NCBI GenBank assembly: GCA_024663395.1
Contig: JANFAH010000072.1
Coordinates: 186,001 to 250,000, forward strand
Length of the DNA stretch: 64,000 bases
Reading direction: 5' to 3'
Source: Pisolithus tinctorius
Taxonomy: Eukaryota; Basidiomycota; Agaricomycetes; Boletales; Pisolithaceae
Shown: in pieces, positions 46,201-57,405 of the stretch
Numbering within the stretch: the stretch's first letter is position 1
Layout of the letters: each line of letters starts with the position of its first letter
Made by a program: the position numbers and the translations under genes
Notes under the pieces: model-generated
What the model saw: only the letters and a program-made list of their open reading frames with translations
What the model was told of the DNA's origin: nothing
The model's database searches: none

Positions 46201-49084
46201 TCATCCATATCCTCCCCCTTAGCACTTGCCGTACCTATCACGGCTACTTCCTCGGATGACCACCCGCCATACATGGACTTGAATGACATTCCCGGCGAAG
46301 TCGGAACAATCAGAACTCGGAGATCCGCTTCCAACTTGCTCGAACCCCGTCTTTTGGTTACCCCACCGTTATCACCAAGCATTCAACCGCGGGATGCTCA
46401 ACCAACCCGCCGTGGCCATCGTAGGCATTCTACGGTCAACCCCGTATTTAGCCCCACTACGTCAAATACTCCCCTCTCGCCTCGGCAACCATCTGCGGTT
46501 CCATTATCACGATCTACACCCACATCCATCAAGGACTTTGAGATCATCAAACCCATTAGCAAAGGCGCATTCGGTTCCGTCTTCCTTGCGAAGAAGAAGG
46601 TTACGGGCGATTATTACGCTATCAAAGTGTTGAAGAAAGCCGATATGATTGCGAAGAATCAGATCACGAACGTGAAAGCCGAGCGTATGATTCTCATGAA
46701 ACAGGCAGAGTCTCCTTTCGTTGCAAAGTTGTACTTCACCTTTCAGAGCAAGGACAACCTATACCTGGTGATGGAATATCTCAACGGTGGTGACTGTGCT
46801 GCTCTTATTAAGTCTCTGGGTTCTCTTCCCGAAGAGTGGACGCGTCAGTATATCGCTGAGGTCGTCTTGGGACTGGAATACCTGCATCAACGCGGCATTG
46901 TTCATCGGTTTGTGCTTCTTCAGTTACAATGCACGAGTTTCATCTGATTAGTACATTACAGCGACCTTAAACCAGACAATTTACTTATCGATCAGCATGG
47001 TCACTTGAAGCTGACGGACTTCGGTCTGAGCAGAATTGGTCTTTTGGGCCGTCAAACTCGTGAAGGTCATCTGGGCTTGCGTCCTCGTGCAAGATATGAT
47101 TCACGTTCGCGACCTCCCTCCCTTGACTCAGGCTTGATCTCATCTCCCATGTTGTCTTCTGATGGCGGAGGTTCGTATTTCGTTCAGGGACCCCAGGCCG
47201 GGAACCGGGCAGTAGCACCGCCTTATCAATCGCTTGCAGACGACATTAGTGAGTCCAGTGGGTCAGAGTCAGTGTCGAATTACTACTCGCGCCGAAGCAA
47301 AGCTGGCGAGAGCCCGCTGCAGTCGTTTGCCAGTGAGCTGACGACGGATTTGCGTTCATATTCTGGGGGTCATACTCCTCCTGGAGAACAGAAGTTCGTT
47401 GGCACCCCGGATTATTTGGCTCCCGAGACTATTCTTGGACTGAGAGGTGATGACGCCGCAGTCGACTGGGTATGTCATTACGTGGTCTCTGTTCCGTCAT
47501 TACTTATGCGATTGACAGTGGGCTCTCGGAGTCATAACGTACGAATTCTTGTACGGTATACCGCCGTTTCACGCGGAGACGCCAGAGAAGGTGTTTGAGA
47601 ACATTCTATCCGGTCATGTTGAATGGCATGAAGAGTGGATTGACTTCTCGGATGCTGCCAAGGACTTCATGCAGCGACTGATGGACACGGATCCCGTCAC
47701 TCGACTTGGCGCGGATGGTGCTGACGAGGTTAAATCCCACCCATTTTTTGAGGGGATTGAATGGGATAAAGTCACGTCGGCGGAGGCAGCCTTCATACCA
47801 CAGGTTACGGATCCCGAGTCCACGGATTATTTCGATCCCCGCGGAGCCATACCACAACTATTCCATGATGACGAGATATCCCTTACCAATCCCCTTGACA
47901 GTCCTGCGATCAACCCTGTACGACAGAGTTCGCATTCACATTCATCTTCTCAGCATGCCAATCGGGAATCTGCGCCGTCGCCTGCTAGCGACGACTTCGG
48001 ATCATTCAGTTTCAAGAATTTGCCCGTACTCAAACAGGCTAACGATGACGTGATACGCAAGTTGAAGACGGATCAACTGGCACCCATCGCGCACACCTTA
48101 TCGGATCCGGCCTGTCTGGTGTCGAGGAGACGAAGCGCGTCACAGCGTCATAAAGTGAAACCTCCCAGCGTTGTTACTGCAATTGACCAGAAATCGATCT
48201 CGCATGGGCCGCCCTCCCCTTCTACCTCGACGTCGTCGATTGCGTCGTCGCCATCCCGAGCGAGTATTCCGACTACGCCGGGAAGTGGTTCAGGAAGTCA
48301 TATTCGGAAGCCCTCAGAATTCGGAGCTATCGAGCGATTTAAACTAAATCATCTTGACGGTATCGAGCGGAGGAACACGATGCCCAGTAGATTGCGAACG
48401 GCATCGATTTCGAGTAGCACAGGTGACGGTTCTGGCTCTGAGAACTGGCTGCCCTCCTCTGCAGGTCAAGGATCTAGTCATTTTGAAACGCCACCCTCCT
48501 CTGTCCACTCCATCGATTTGCGTAAGGGACCTGATCCGAACGATCGCGCCGTGACTTGCCTGCTTGCTGAAGATAATCCCATAACGGCGAAGATTATCGA
48601 GACGTTGTTGACTCGTCTTGGCTGTCGTTGTGTTGTTGTTGCTGATGGCACTGAGGCCATCAGTGTCGCCATGGGAGATATCAGTGAGTGGCGTATGTCA
48701 CCTTGAGTGAGAAACAAAGCTAATCTTTATCGCAGAGTTTGACTGTATTTTGATGGATTTACATATGCCAGCCCGTAAGTATTTACTCGTCGTCGGTTGC
48801 GACTGCCGCAAGTACTGATGGGCGCATCACGACTAGTTGATGGCGAGAGTGCCGCCAGATATATCAAGGCGACGAACAACAAGAACAGCTCGACGCCTAT
48901 TATCTGTGTTAGTGCCTACAGCGCAACGGATGCGAACGAACCCAACAATCTGTTTGCGGCGTCCTTGGGCAAGCCATTGCAAAGAGCGGACCTGCTTGCT
49001 GTGATGCGCAAACTGGGATTCAAGACGTCAGCGGTGCAGGGTGCTTCATACCCTGCGAAACTTGTTGCTTTCCGCGCATCATGA
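43281..49084 (+). CDS. RIM15: Rim15 / Cek1-type AGC kinase with PAS, zinc-finger and receiver domains
   Basis: Start at 43281 ([13 protein letters not shown]). Order: disordered Ser-rich N-terminus; a helical block around 44160-44430; a PAS-like domain around 44750-45060, split by the intron 44825-44879; a zinc-knuckle [20 protein letters not shown] (45310-45370); a coiled region; a long Ser/Pro linker; the kinase from 46531. Kinase motifs: [28 protein letters not shown] (across intron 46908-46961), TDFGLS, then a long insert of about 110 residues before [10 protein letters not shown], and [20 protein letters not shown]. The C-terminus has a receiver domain: [24 protein letters not shown] with the phospho-acceptor Asp, and the LGKPL Lys. 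Rim15 links nutrient signals (TORC1, PKA) to quiescence entry through endosulfine and PP2A. Stop at 49084. Confidence 0.94.
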
Positions 49085-49669
49085 GTGATTATGCTATTGC
49101 TATCATGCTGTTTCTTTCGTTTTCGACTGCATCATATATGTTCACACGTTTGTGCTCGGCTATTTCCCAGGTCCGATGAGCATTCGAGCATCCTCAATCT
49201 GCACACTACTTCAATTTCTCTTTGCACAGCTGTACGCTAGACACGACTGATTACCTTGTACGCCACCATTATATTCGCACAGCACACATTTTGCAACCCC
49301 TTTGTCACGTGAGGGAGGAAGCAGGCCGCCAAGAGAAAGTTGGCAGAGCGCTGCTTAGCGAGGCTGTTCGTTTCGATGTGTCCGTGCGCGCCATCACTCA
49401 ACGTAAAAAGATTACAGCAAAGTAGTGAGGTCTGCTTAGTCAGCAGGAGGTCTTGATACCTAGCTGCCACTGAGAAACGATGGATTATTACTATTCGATC
49501 GTAACGGGCGCTGGAAATCTGGCAGGACATGTGTCCGACTGTACCTGGACTAGCACTCCCGGTACCCTCGTCCTCCTGCTACACAGATCCTAGCTGAACA
49601 TCCTCATCCAAATAGATGCAGTCTTACGATCATAGAGGTGATGCAAGTTGTTGCAGTCTCTCGTTCTAG
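49085..49669. other. Intergenic region with a TCACGTGA site
   Basis: Nearly 590 bp between the kinase stop and the next start. It holds the kinase 3' end and the promoter of the UIM-protein gene. The palindrome at 49305-49312 is the only clear motif. A 67-codon open frame at 49222-49425 is probably chance. Confidence 0.35.
49305..49312. promoter_or_regulatory. TCACGTGA palindrome (GTCACGTGA)
   Basis: Fits the full Cbf1-type consensus RTCACRTG. It lies about 360 bp upstream of the UIM-protein start and 220 bp downstream of the kinase stop. Confidence 0.45.
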
Positions 49670-51917
49670 ATGTCTGACCACCATATGTGTGTAGCCAAAT
49701 ACGCCCCTCAACGCTACTCATCCGTACAAGCGACCCCTTCGAGGCCTCCCCAGGTCCCTCCAAGGCCCCGCCATGCCAGCTTCGCCGCACCCGAGTCCTT
49801 ACCGCCCTCGTCACTACACATGTCACAGCCCTCCATACCCGTGAGCCTTACCCCAGGTAGACTGCGGACTGCACGCTCGACTTGGGATGCGACCCTCTCA
49901 CCGCCTCTGACATCGCGCCCCAGTCCATCTGGGTTTCCCCATCCGTCTCCTGCTAGTCGCATGACCCTCTACGGCGACTACTTCTCACAACCACAACCCC
50001 CGTCGCTCCCTCCTCCTCCTCCCTTACCTCGGAAGCCACATGTCCCAATCAACCTGCGCCCACCGATTCCGCCCAAGCCATCTGCCCTTATCTCATCCGC
50101 CCAACCGAGAAATCCTTTGTACCCACAGTCGATATCAACTAGTATCGCATCTGGACTTCCCCCCTGGTCCCCTGATGAATCTAGATCTCATTCACCAATT
50201 GACGACGACAAGGACTTCTCATTCCCACCGCCCCTCGCACTTCCCGCATTGGATATAAAATATCACGAGGACATTTTGGCTGCTCGAGAGGAGGAAGAAC
50301 TTGCAAAGGCGCTCGAAGAGTCGCGGTTATTGGCAAATGTGTTCGATGAGCGCCCCGCCTTTACCAATATTGTGCACAAGAACCCTGCATCTACGAAGGC
50401 CATCCCGGCCAACGGCGAGAGTTGGCTCAACATGAGCACTCCGTCTACCGCCCAGCATTCACTGGATTCCTTGCTTGACGAAACATCTTTGCAAAAACAA
50501 TCAGATGATAATAAGTGTCTTCCGCATAATACCAACGGGCGTCCCGTAAACGAGCTCCTCCGATCTGCTGTGACCGAGAGCCGTGATACACAGCCCACGT
50601 CTGCGGACTCAACCCCCGCCCCCTCCTTGTACTCCAACGTCGTATCCAACCTAGTCGCAAAATCTACTTCCAATGTCACCGTCACCTCCAATACTTCTAC
50701 GACGCATGTTCCTCACCTACCAGCCTCACCTGCACCAAGTTCCCTCACCCGACCGCCCAGTGAACCCCCAGTATCACCGCAGCCTACAGCCGAGACCTAC
50801 CCGACATCCCCATCTGTTCCTTCCATTTCGGGTCTTAGCTCGAACTTCACGTCAGATAGTAGTGTGTCTGTCGGAAAGTTTTATACTGGGGATGTTCTCT
50901 CGATAACTGCAAGTAGATCCCAAGTGACGTCCGCAAGCTCCAGTCTATCTCTGGATTCCAGTATCAGTCCCAACTTTTTGGAAGGAGATGATGACGCTGA
51001 TTCACCGAAACGTCCGGCGATCCCGTACTCAGCAAATCAATACGTGGAGCCAGAGCTACTCATGGGTGTCTGTAAGTACGAACGTGTAGCCGGCGTAGCA
51101 TCGCCTAACCATTACTGTTTAGCACTAGGATTCAACCGTCCAGTGATTTCGACTTTGTTGACGCTCATGAAGGATCAAATGCCCAACGTCATTACTCTTC
51201 CATACGGAAAAGCCCCTCCTTGCTTCCTTCAAGCCCCCAGTTGGCGCCGTTTGTTGAAGTTGATGGCTCGGCTCAGCGCCACTAGAATAGAACCAACCGT
51301 GGAAGCCCTAAGTATGGCTAAGCACGAGTTAAGACTACGAACCGTTATACAGTTCGTAAGGGTGAGTCACTCTTTGCTGAGCACGAGCGACTTTTGACAG
51401 GTCCAAGGTCCACCATTCCTCGTCTGACTGGAGAACAGTCCTCTACTTCACCACTGATATGCCCGCCACACCGTCCGCGCATAATTCACAGAGGTACACG
51501 AATGGCGATGTTGGTGTGCTGCCGTTTTCGTATACGTTGTCTCCCCTCCCGACGCTTCTGAAAGACGGTGCGGAATCGCAGATGGCAAAATACTACGTCA
51601 TCCCGTCGACGTCGACGACACCCTACCCCACTCTTCCTATCAACTTCCCAGACCTAGCCATGTACCTGCAGTCTGCCGTGGAAGACTCCCGCCGGGCTGC
51701 CATTGACGGCTCCAGCGGAATGCGGAAACTGGCACAGTTTATTGACAGCTGCTATCCGAATGATACTGGGATGGCTGCGCTCGACGGAGATGTCCCAAAG
51801 AGAGGAGTTGGCGGGATGCTGAAGCGGGTGATGGGCAGGTCGAAGGGAAGGGGGAGCAGAGGGAATGAGGAGATCTATGATCTCGTGACTCCGTTCGTGT
51901 CAGAGGACTGGGGCTGA
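49670..51917 (+). CDS. Proline/serine-rich protein with a ubiquitin-interacting motif
   Basis: The start at 49670 gives a Pro-rich N-terminus with several polyproline runs (e.g. LPPPPPLPRKP, PPIPPKPSA) that could bind SH3 or profilin-type partners. Around 50280-50330 the sequence EEEELAKALEESRLLA is a good match to the UIM consensus (acidic run, central Ala, Ser three residues on). A long Ser/Thr-rich linker follows. The C-terminal third, after introns near 51072-51121 and 51360-51412, looks folded: NRPVISTLLTLMKDQMPNVI, DLAMYLQSAVEDSRRAAIDG, and a basic GMLKRVMGRSKGRGSRG. The combination suggests an endocytic or actin-linked ubiquitin adaptor, but no named family is recognised. The second intron acceptor was chosen to keep the frame. 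Confidence 0.75.
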
Positions 51918-52089
51918 TAACAGACGCGGCGAGTCCCGTACGGCCTTAGATTACCCCAATTACAGTAAATTATAGCATGCACTGTACGCCAAGCTAGTCA
52001 CAGTAGTACATAGTAACCAGACAGAAGTTGTGCAAGTGTTTGTGGCGTTAAGCACTCCAGTCGGGTGTGCGGAGGCGCGTGCTCAGACC

Positions 52090-53285
52090 ATGACCACATC
52101 CAACCCAGTCGAGCCCGAGTCTCTGAAGATCCCACCACTCTCAGTCGAGGAGGAAGGTCAGGTCCTGTATCAGCACAAGACTTCTTTCTGAATGCACGTT
52201 CCCAGACGCTATAATACACACCAGGATAACAAACGACGAAAGACCTCTGCGCCGCATAGCGAAAAAGTTTCACACATATGCATCTCTAGTTCACCCATCG
52301 CCGGTTCACTCAAGTCATGCAGGGAACATAGACGATGCAAGGGAGGCTTTCCTAATTGAACTCTCTTCGTTCGAACTCTCGCTCAAAAAAAGTATCATGG
52401 TCTGCGAGGCAGAAGCACGGCAGGTAGAGGAGTACCAACGCGAGCGGCGAAGGATTGGTACGTGTGGTCCATCAAGGACTTGGGCGCACAGCTGACCAAT
52501 TGTTTACTTACAACCACCTCCCTCAGAAGCGGAACATGAAGCATTGCGTGCTCAGATTGCCGAACTCAAGATTGCACTTGAGCACGCTCAGACAGAGCGC
52601 AAGAGGAAGATAGAGTACGATTCCGTTGCAGAAAAGATCAACACGTTTCCAAGCCGTGATGAACTCCACCAGTACGTATCGTGTATTCCTTCACTAGAGC
52701 TGTCGTTGACATGCTGTGGTACTATTTAGAGCCATCCTCTTACTAGAGAATGACATGGCAGCTATTAGAGCAGAGCATGAGACGCAAGAACGCATCATTC
52801 AGGGCCAAAAGTCCGCGTTGGACGGTATCGTCATGGACCTTTCATCATTGCGGCTATTGGGGAAAGACAAGGATGTTTCGCAGCTCGGTAGTCCGTTAAC
52901 AACCCCTGCCCCGGAATTACCTGACTCAGATGAGGGTGGTCGAAGTTCGTTGCCAAAAGATGACGAGAGGCAAGGGGAGGGCATCGAGTACGGAGAAGTC
53001 CCAGAGGGGAAGGAAGATGGAGAAGATGACGGATCGTTTGATTTGTTGTCATCGTCAAAACTTGGCCCCTCCGCCCAGGGGTTGCTATCACACCAGTCTG
53101 GTACGCCACTGTCATCGCAGAGGGACCCTCAGGCCCAGGGCGGTGTGTCAGCTGATGTAGACGATGATATCGAGATGGGGGAAGTTGCGGAGGATCCCAA
53201 ACCCAAGAGGAAGGCCAGGGAAGACTTAGAGGAAGGAGAGGCAAGCGACTCCAGCAGCGCGTTGTCAGATCCTCCAGACGACTAA
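52090..53285 (+). CDS. THOC7: THO complex subunit 7 (mRNA export)
   Basis: Starts MTTSNPVEPESLKIPPLSVE at 52090. A 54-bp intron leads into AIIHTRITNDERPLRRIAKK and FHTYASLVHP, the conserved THOC7 opening (ITNDERPLRR). Coiled-coil helices follow: EARQVEEYQRERRRI, HEALRAQIAELKIALEHAQT and ELHQAILLLENDMAAIRAEH. The last 130 residues are an acidic, Ser/Gly-rich tail with basic KPKRKAR near the end. THO, with Hpr1, Tho2 and others, couples transcription to mRNP assembly and limits R-loops. The acidic tail is longer than in animal THOC7. Its stop is only about 40 bp from the stop of the convergent RNase Z gene. Confidence 0.9.
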
Positions 53286-53325
53286 AAATGAAGTTTGAGG
53301 CAGCGTCTCTTTGTATCATTAGATC

Positions 53326-54629
53326 CTAATCTGTGGTGCTAGGTTTGATTTCTACCGTCATCAAGTCTCGCGCGCAGATAATCTCTCCATCATAATGTTC
53401 CTTGGCTAAACGTGCGATCGCCTTCATGATCCTACCGGCCTCTTCATTCCCTTCGTCGTCCCCTGGATACCTAGCTGAGAAGTGGTTGAGAATCAATTTC
53501 CGGGCTCCAATCAGGGTGGCGAACGCTCCCGCAAGTTGAGGGGTTGAGTGTCCCCGTGTTTTTGCGCGCGTTTCGACACTTTCAGAAGTATCGTCGGGTT
53601 TGGTAGAAGGATCTACCCCTGGAAGATGAGCATTGGTTGCCTCGTGAACGAGAACGTCGGGCGAAGTGGCGATATCGGATATAAGGGAAGGATCATAAGT
53701 GTCTCCAAGTATCACGACCTTTCGACCTGGTCGGCGAGGAGGGCCGTGCAGTACAGTTCCATCTGGGAGCTCGATGCTTTCTCCTTGTTGTAGACGGCTC
53801 ATCCATGTCATAGGTGCCTTTGTCCTCTTTATGTCAGGTATGTATTTTTTAGGGTCCATCTTCCCCGGTATGGGGGCCTCTGTTATCACGTATCCTACGC
53901 ACGGTACAGAGTGCAGGATGGGGCCTGCACAGACTGCAACGGCATCATCTCGGAAGATATTCCTCCATACTCCATCGACTTGCGGTATATTGCGACCAGG
54001 GATCTCTGAGGCATGGATCGGTAGGGAAAAATTGTCGCCGTCTGGTGGGTCATCAGGGAACCGCAACTCGTGGACGACGTATTGCCGTGCCAAGATGCTG
54101 TGGGTGTATGTGAGACTTGCTCGAACATACGCGCGTGTACCAAGTGGACCGTAAATCTCCAAAGGCTATTAGCATCGGTCAGGAAGGCGGTAATGGGCGA
54201 CGGACTGAGCACACTTGCGTCAATATCGAGCTGAGTCTGCAGACGAGGATCGCCGACGTCACCGACGGCGCCTCCAGCACCGTTAGCTAACGTAGATATT
54301 AGTGGTACCAGCCCGAAAATGTGGTCTCCTGTATGTAATGACAACTATCAGTTTTCTGGAACAGTAGAGCACAGCGTACCATGTGTGTGCGTGATGAATA
54401 TCTTCTTGATCTTGCCCATCCTTAAGACACTCTTTTGGAGTTGGTGCTGGGTAGCCTCACCGCAATCAAAGAGCCAGACGTCGCCGGCCAAACGCACTGC
54501 AAGAGATGAATGATTCCGCGTAGAAGACGGTTGGGCGGAAGCTGTCCCAAGGAAAACGAGATCCATCGATCCGATGCCACTTTTTCTTGACATTATTGTG
54601 GGTGCCCACCGCGAACAACTACAAAACAA
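53326..54629 (-). CDS. Ribonuclease Z, short (ELAC1-like) form
   Basis: The N-terminus is [20 protein letters not shown], the standard RNase Z opening, with start at 54629 (alternative Met inside SRKSGIG). The metal motif [16 protein letters not shown] is split by an intron near 54335-54375. Later metal and catalytic elements are [51 protein letters not shown] and [14 protein letters not shown]. RNase Z cuts the 3' trailer from pre-tRNAs. The length, about 400 residues with a single beta-lactamase fold, is the short type. Many fungi, including budding yeast, have only the long two-fold type, so this would be an extra copy if the genome also has a long form. It ends 53326-53328. Confidence 0.92.
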
Positions 54630-54679
54630 GATGCGATTACCATTTACTCTCGCGGCCGACGTCGCCTGAGACCATCAAG

Positions 54680-54687
54680 AAAAAAAA
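54680..54687 (-). terminator. RNA polymerase III T-run terminator
   Basis: Eight consecutive T residues on the minus strand, starting 4 nt after the tRNA 3' end. Confidence 0.8.
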
Positions 54688-54691
54688 CAAT

Positions 54692-54774
54692 TGTCCCTGG
54701 CAGGAATCGAACCTGCGGCGTCACGGGATTGTGCTAGCCACAACGTGACGATTTAACCACTAATCGACAGGGAC
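54692..54774 (-). tRNA. tRNA-His (anticodon GTG) with an 11-nt intron
   Basis: The minus strand folds as a complete tRNA: acceptor GTCCCTG pairs with CAGGGAC, discriminator A; D-arm stem GATT/AATC with GTGG in the loop; anticodon stem TCACG/CGTGA; T-arm GCAGG-TTCGATT-CCTGC. The space between the anticodon stems is 18 nt (TTGTGGCTAGCACAATCC), so a 7-nt loop TTGTGGC plus an 11-nt insert in the canonical position after base 37 fits. The anticodon GTG reads His codons; the loop TTGTGG matches fungal tRNA-His. No encoded G-1; it would be added by Thg1. The box B sequence GGTTCGATTCC is intact. Confidence 0.93.
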
Positions 54775-54859
54775 TTTACCGAAGCCGGTAAATCTTCTTC
54801 CTTGGTATACTTTTGGCAGGACAACAGGAGTTTCACCTTCCAGGCCATTGTAACTTGGA
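54775..54859. promoter_or_regulatory. 85-bp divergent space between tRNA-His and METTL16
   Basis: Upstream flank of a Pol III gene and core promoter of a Pol II gene overlap here. No clear TATA box near the METTL16 side. Confidence 0.4.
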
Positions 54860-56743
54860 ATGCATCCACGCAACATATACGCAACCCCACCTGATTTTGT
54901 TGCCCTCGCAAGGAGTTATCCACCACTTAGACCATAGTGCGTCCTTTTGCAGTGGTGATCGCAGGTGTTGACCGTCATAATCTCAGTGTCTTCCTTACAC
55001 ATACCGGTCCGTCGATAGATTTCAAAAACCCAGTTGCCCAGAGGTCAGGATAGTATGGTTCTTTGCATAGGAACATGTATTCATTAAAGAGGGAGGCGCT
55101 TGACGGAAGCGTTACTTCGTATTGACTTCGATATCAGTCTCAGCTTACCAGAGAACCGTCTCTGCCCCCCTGTAAGTGCCACTGTTTCATGACAAGATAG
55201 TATTCAGAATTCCTTCAGATTCCAAATAGGTATCTTCCTTCCACTTTCGGGTTTGAAGTTTACACTGCTCACCCTTACCAAAGGTTAAACTATGTTCTTT
55301 GGATACAAGACATCATCAGAGAAACAGCCCCTGATGTGGCAGTAATACGTGGAATTGACATGTGTGCTCTGGCATCTTTGCCGAAGGCAACTCTATTAAC
55401 CGTGATGTACAGAGGAACGGGTGCTTCTACGGTGTACCCCTTGCTTGCATGCCGCCTAGAACCGACATGGCAATTTGTCGCGACTGGTAAGTCGGTATGC
55501 TTCATGGCAACAAAAACACATTTTACTAATGAAAAGAACACTATCGAAGACGTGGACAAGGATTCGTTGACTTCTGCTCGAGAGAACGTCAACCGTAACC
55601 ATTTGTCAGACCGAGTAGTAATCACCGAAACGTCTCCGAGCAAACCTTTACTCTTTCCACTTGAAAAGGATACCACGTCAATGCACGGTGACTATATTTT
55701 ATTCGATTCTGCGAAATTAATTTAGTCGCAGGTACGAATTTACTCTGTGCAATCCTCCATTTTATTCCAGTGCGGACGAAATGGCTCAGTCGGCGGAGAC
55801 AAAAGAGTTCGGACCCAACGCGGTATCTGATTTTTTTTTTCATGCATAGATTCTAACTCATGTCCTCTTCCAGGTTTGTACGGGAGCTGAGGTGGAAATG
55901 ATTACTCCAGGTGGAGAGGTAGCTTTCGTTTCGCGTATATTTATGGAGAGTCTTCGGCACAAAGCTCGGTGCAGGTTGTTGCACGTTTTGGCCTGTTCAT
56001 GGGTTTTTTTTCTCACCCGTTCTAGGTGGTATACATCTATGCTAGGTAAAATGATCTCTCTTCATGAAATTGTGTCCCTTCTGCGGAATAACCTGGTAAT
56101 AATTTTCCATCTTCTTTTTCACAGGGTGCTGATCGCTACTAGGTCGACAACTATGCCATCACTGAATTTGTACAAGGCCAGACTCGCCGTTGGGCTATAG
56201 CATGGAGTTTTGGGACTCGACGTCTTCCGGATGTAAGCACAATAATCGTTAGCCATTGCTCGCCGATATGGACAAACTTTGCAGGTTCATGCACGAATCA
56301 GCAGCCCAGCGTTGCAGGGAATTATGCCGTTGCGGACGACTTTGTATCAGCCGCTCGCCAACATCACTTCTACCGCACTTCTGTCCGGCATCCTAAGTCA
56401 GGTTCTTGCGGATGTTGACGGTGCATCGGTCATAATGGGTAGTTCCAGTTCCGGCGATCACATCTACCTGGTGCGCGCATCGGCAAACACATGGTCTAGA
56501 TCCGCTCGGCGGAAAAAGACTACTGCTCCTTTACAAACGGATATGCCTTCCCAGTCCACCCCGGTCATGCAATGCCGAATCCGATGCCGACATGGTCTTT
56601 CGCCTACGGTCACTGACAACCATAAGCTGCAAGGAGCGTACTTGGAATATCAATGGATCGATGGCAAGGAGCGTAGTGTCTTTGAGAGTTTTGTCAGCCA
56701 CGTCAACCGCAAGGTCGCCTCGTCGCGATTGACGAACCGTTGA
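54860..56743 (+). CDS. METTL16: METTL16-type RNA N6-adenosine methyltransferase
   Basis: The first exon starts MHPRNIYATPPDFVALARSY at 54860, matching the METTL16/METT10D N-terminus (MHPRNxY). Next come IDFKNPVAQR, then RLTEALLRIDFDISLSLPEN and RLNYVLWIQDII. The SAM-binding block GTGASTVYPLLACRLEPTWQ follows. The catalytic NPPF motif appears as TLCNPPFYSSADEMAQS. Then MITPGGEVAFVSRIFMESLR, WYTSMLGKMISLHEIVSLL and the conserved EFVQGQTRRWAIAWSF. METTL16 methylates A43 of U6 snRNA and thereby affects 5' splice-site choice. The last exon (56279-56743) holds a less conserved C-terminal domain. About nine introns. The identity is strong. Confidence 0.92.
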
Positions 56744-57405
56744 TCTAAGCCCCACGGCATGAATATTTTTACTTGGAGGCGCGCTGTTGGAATACCTCGT
56801 GGAACCTACAAGTGTGTGCGTGTGCTTCGGAATCTTTGGGCGACGTTGCTTACACGATCCTTCGGATCATTATCAGCTTGCAAGTATCACCCTTGGTACC
56901 ATAATTCAAGAAAGCTGCTCCATTTATGGGTCTGTGTGCGCTCTCGGTGCATGTACTGTATAAACGATAATCTTCTCGCCAGAGTGTTGCTCGTCGTCTC
57001 AATCTTACCGTGGCCATCAGTGCTTTCGTGGATGGTGACCACGACCGCAGCAAATGAATTCCAACATTAGCCGATATTTCTGGTTTTTTTTTTGTTTCCA
57101 TTGCATGTGAATAGATGTCAACGAAGATACTCAGGCTGGATAAAACAACAGTAGCTATGCAACAATCAAGGTTAATCAAAAACCGAAATCAGAGAAGTTG
57201 CAATCAGAACCCCATGCCTTCATAGGTAGGAATGAAACCCGCATTCCCTGTGTGGCCATCAAACCCCCGACAGACACCGACCATGGCCCACATCCAAAGG
57301 TAAGTGTACATGGTTAGAGAAGGGGATAAAGAAATCGTGTACCTAAATGTCACGGGAGGACGCATCAGCACGAAGATTCTAACACACCGGACATGTCAGG
57401 ATATA
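56744..57405. other. Unassigned 660-bp spacer
   Basis: Lies between the convergent stops of METTL16 and the coiled-coil gene. Open frames of about 100 codons occur on both strands, but none shows splice-consistent protein similarity. It probably holds 3' UTRs. Confidence 0.35.

Noticed and set aside
45063..46382. A 439-codon open frame on the minus strand inside the Rim15-like gene
   Set aside because: It is the antisense of a Ser/Asp-rich linker. Its sequence is low-complexity Ser/Val and shows no domain, while the plus strand carries clear PAS, zinc and kinase motifs.
49222..49425. 67-codon open frame in the gap after the kinase
   Set aside because: No similarity, no splice context and ordinary intergenic composition; likely chance.
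57204..57300. Minus-strand run ending GFIPTYEGMGF, considered as the last exon of the coiled-coil gene
   Set aside because: A better donor (GTGGGT after GGAAGA) and acceptor lead to RRIAELEAGKEEWTAVLQSY with a stop at 57406, which extends the coiled coil naturally.
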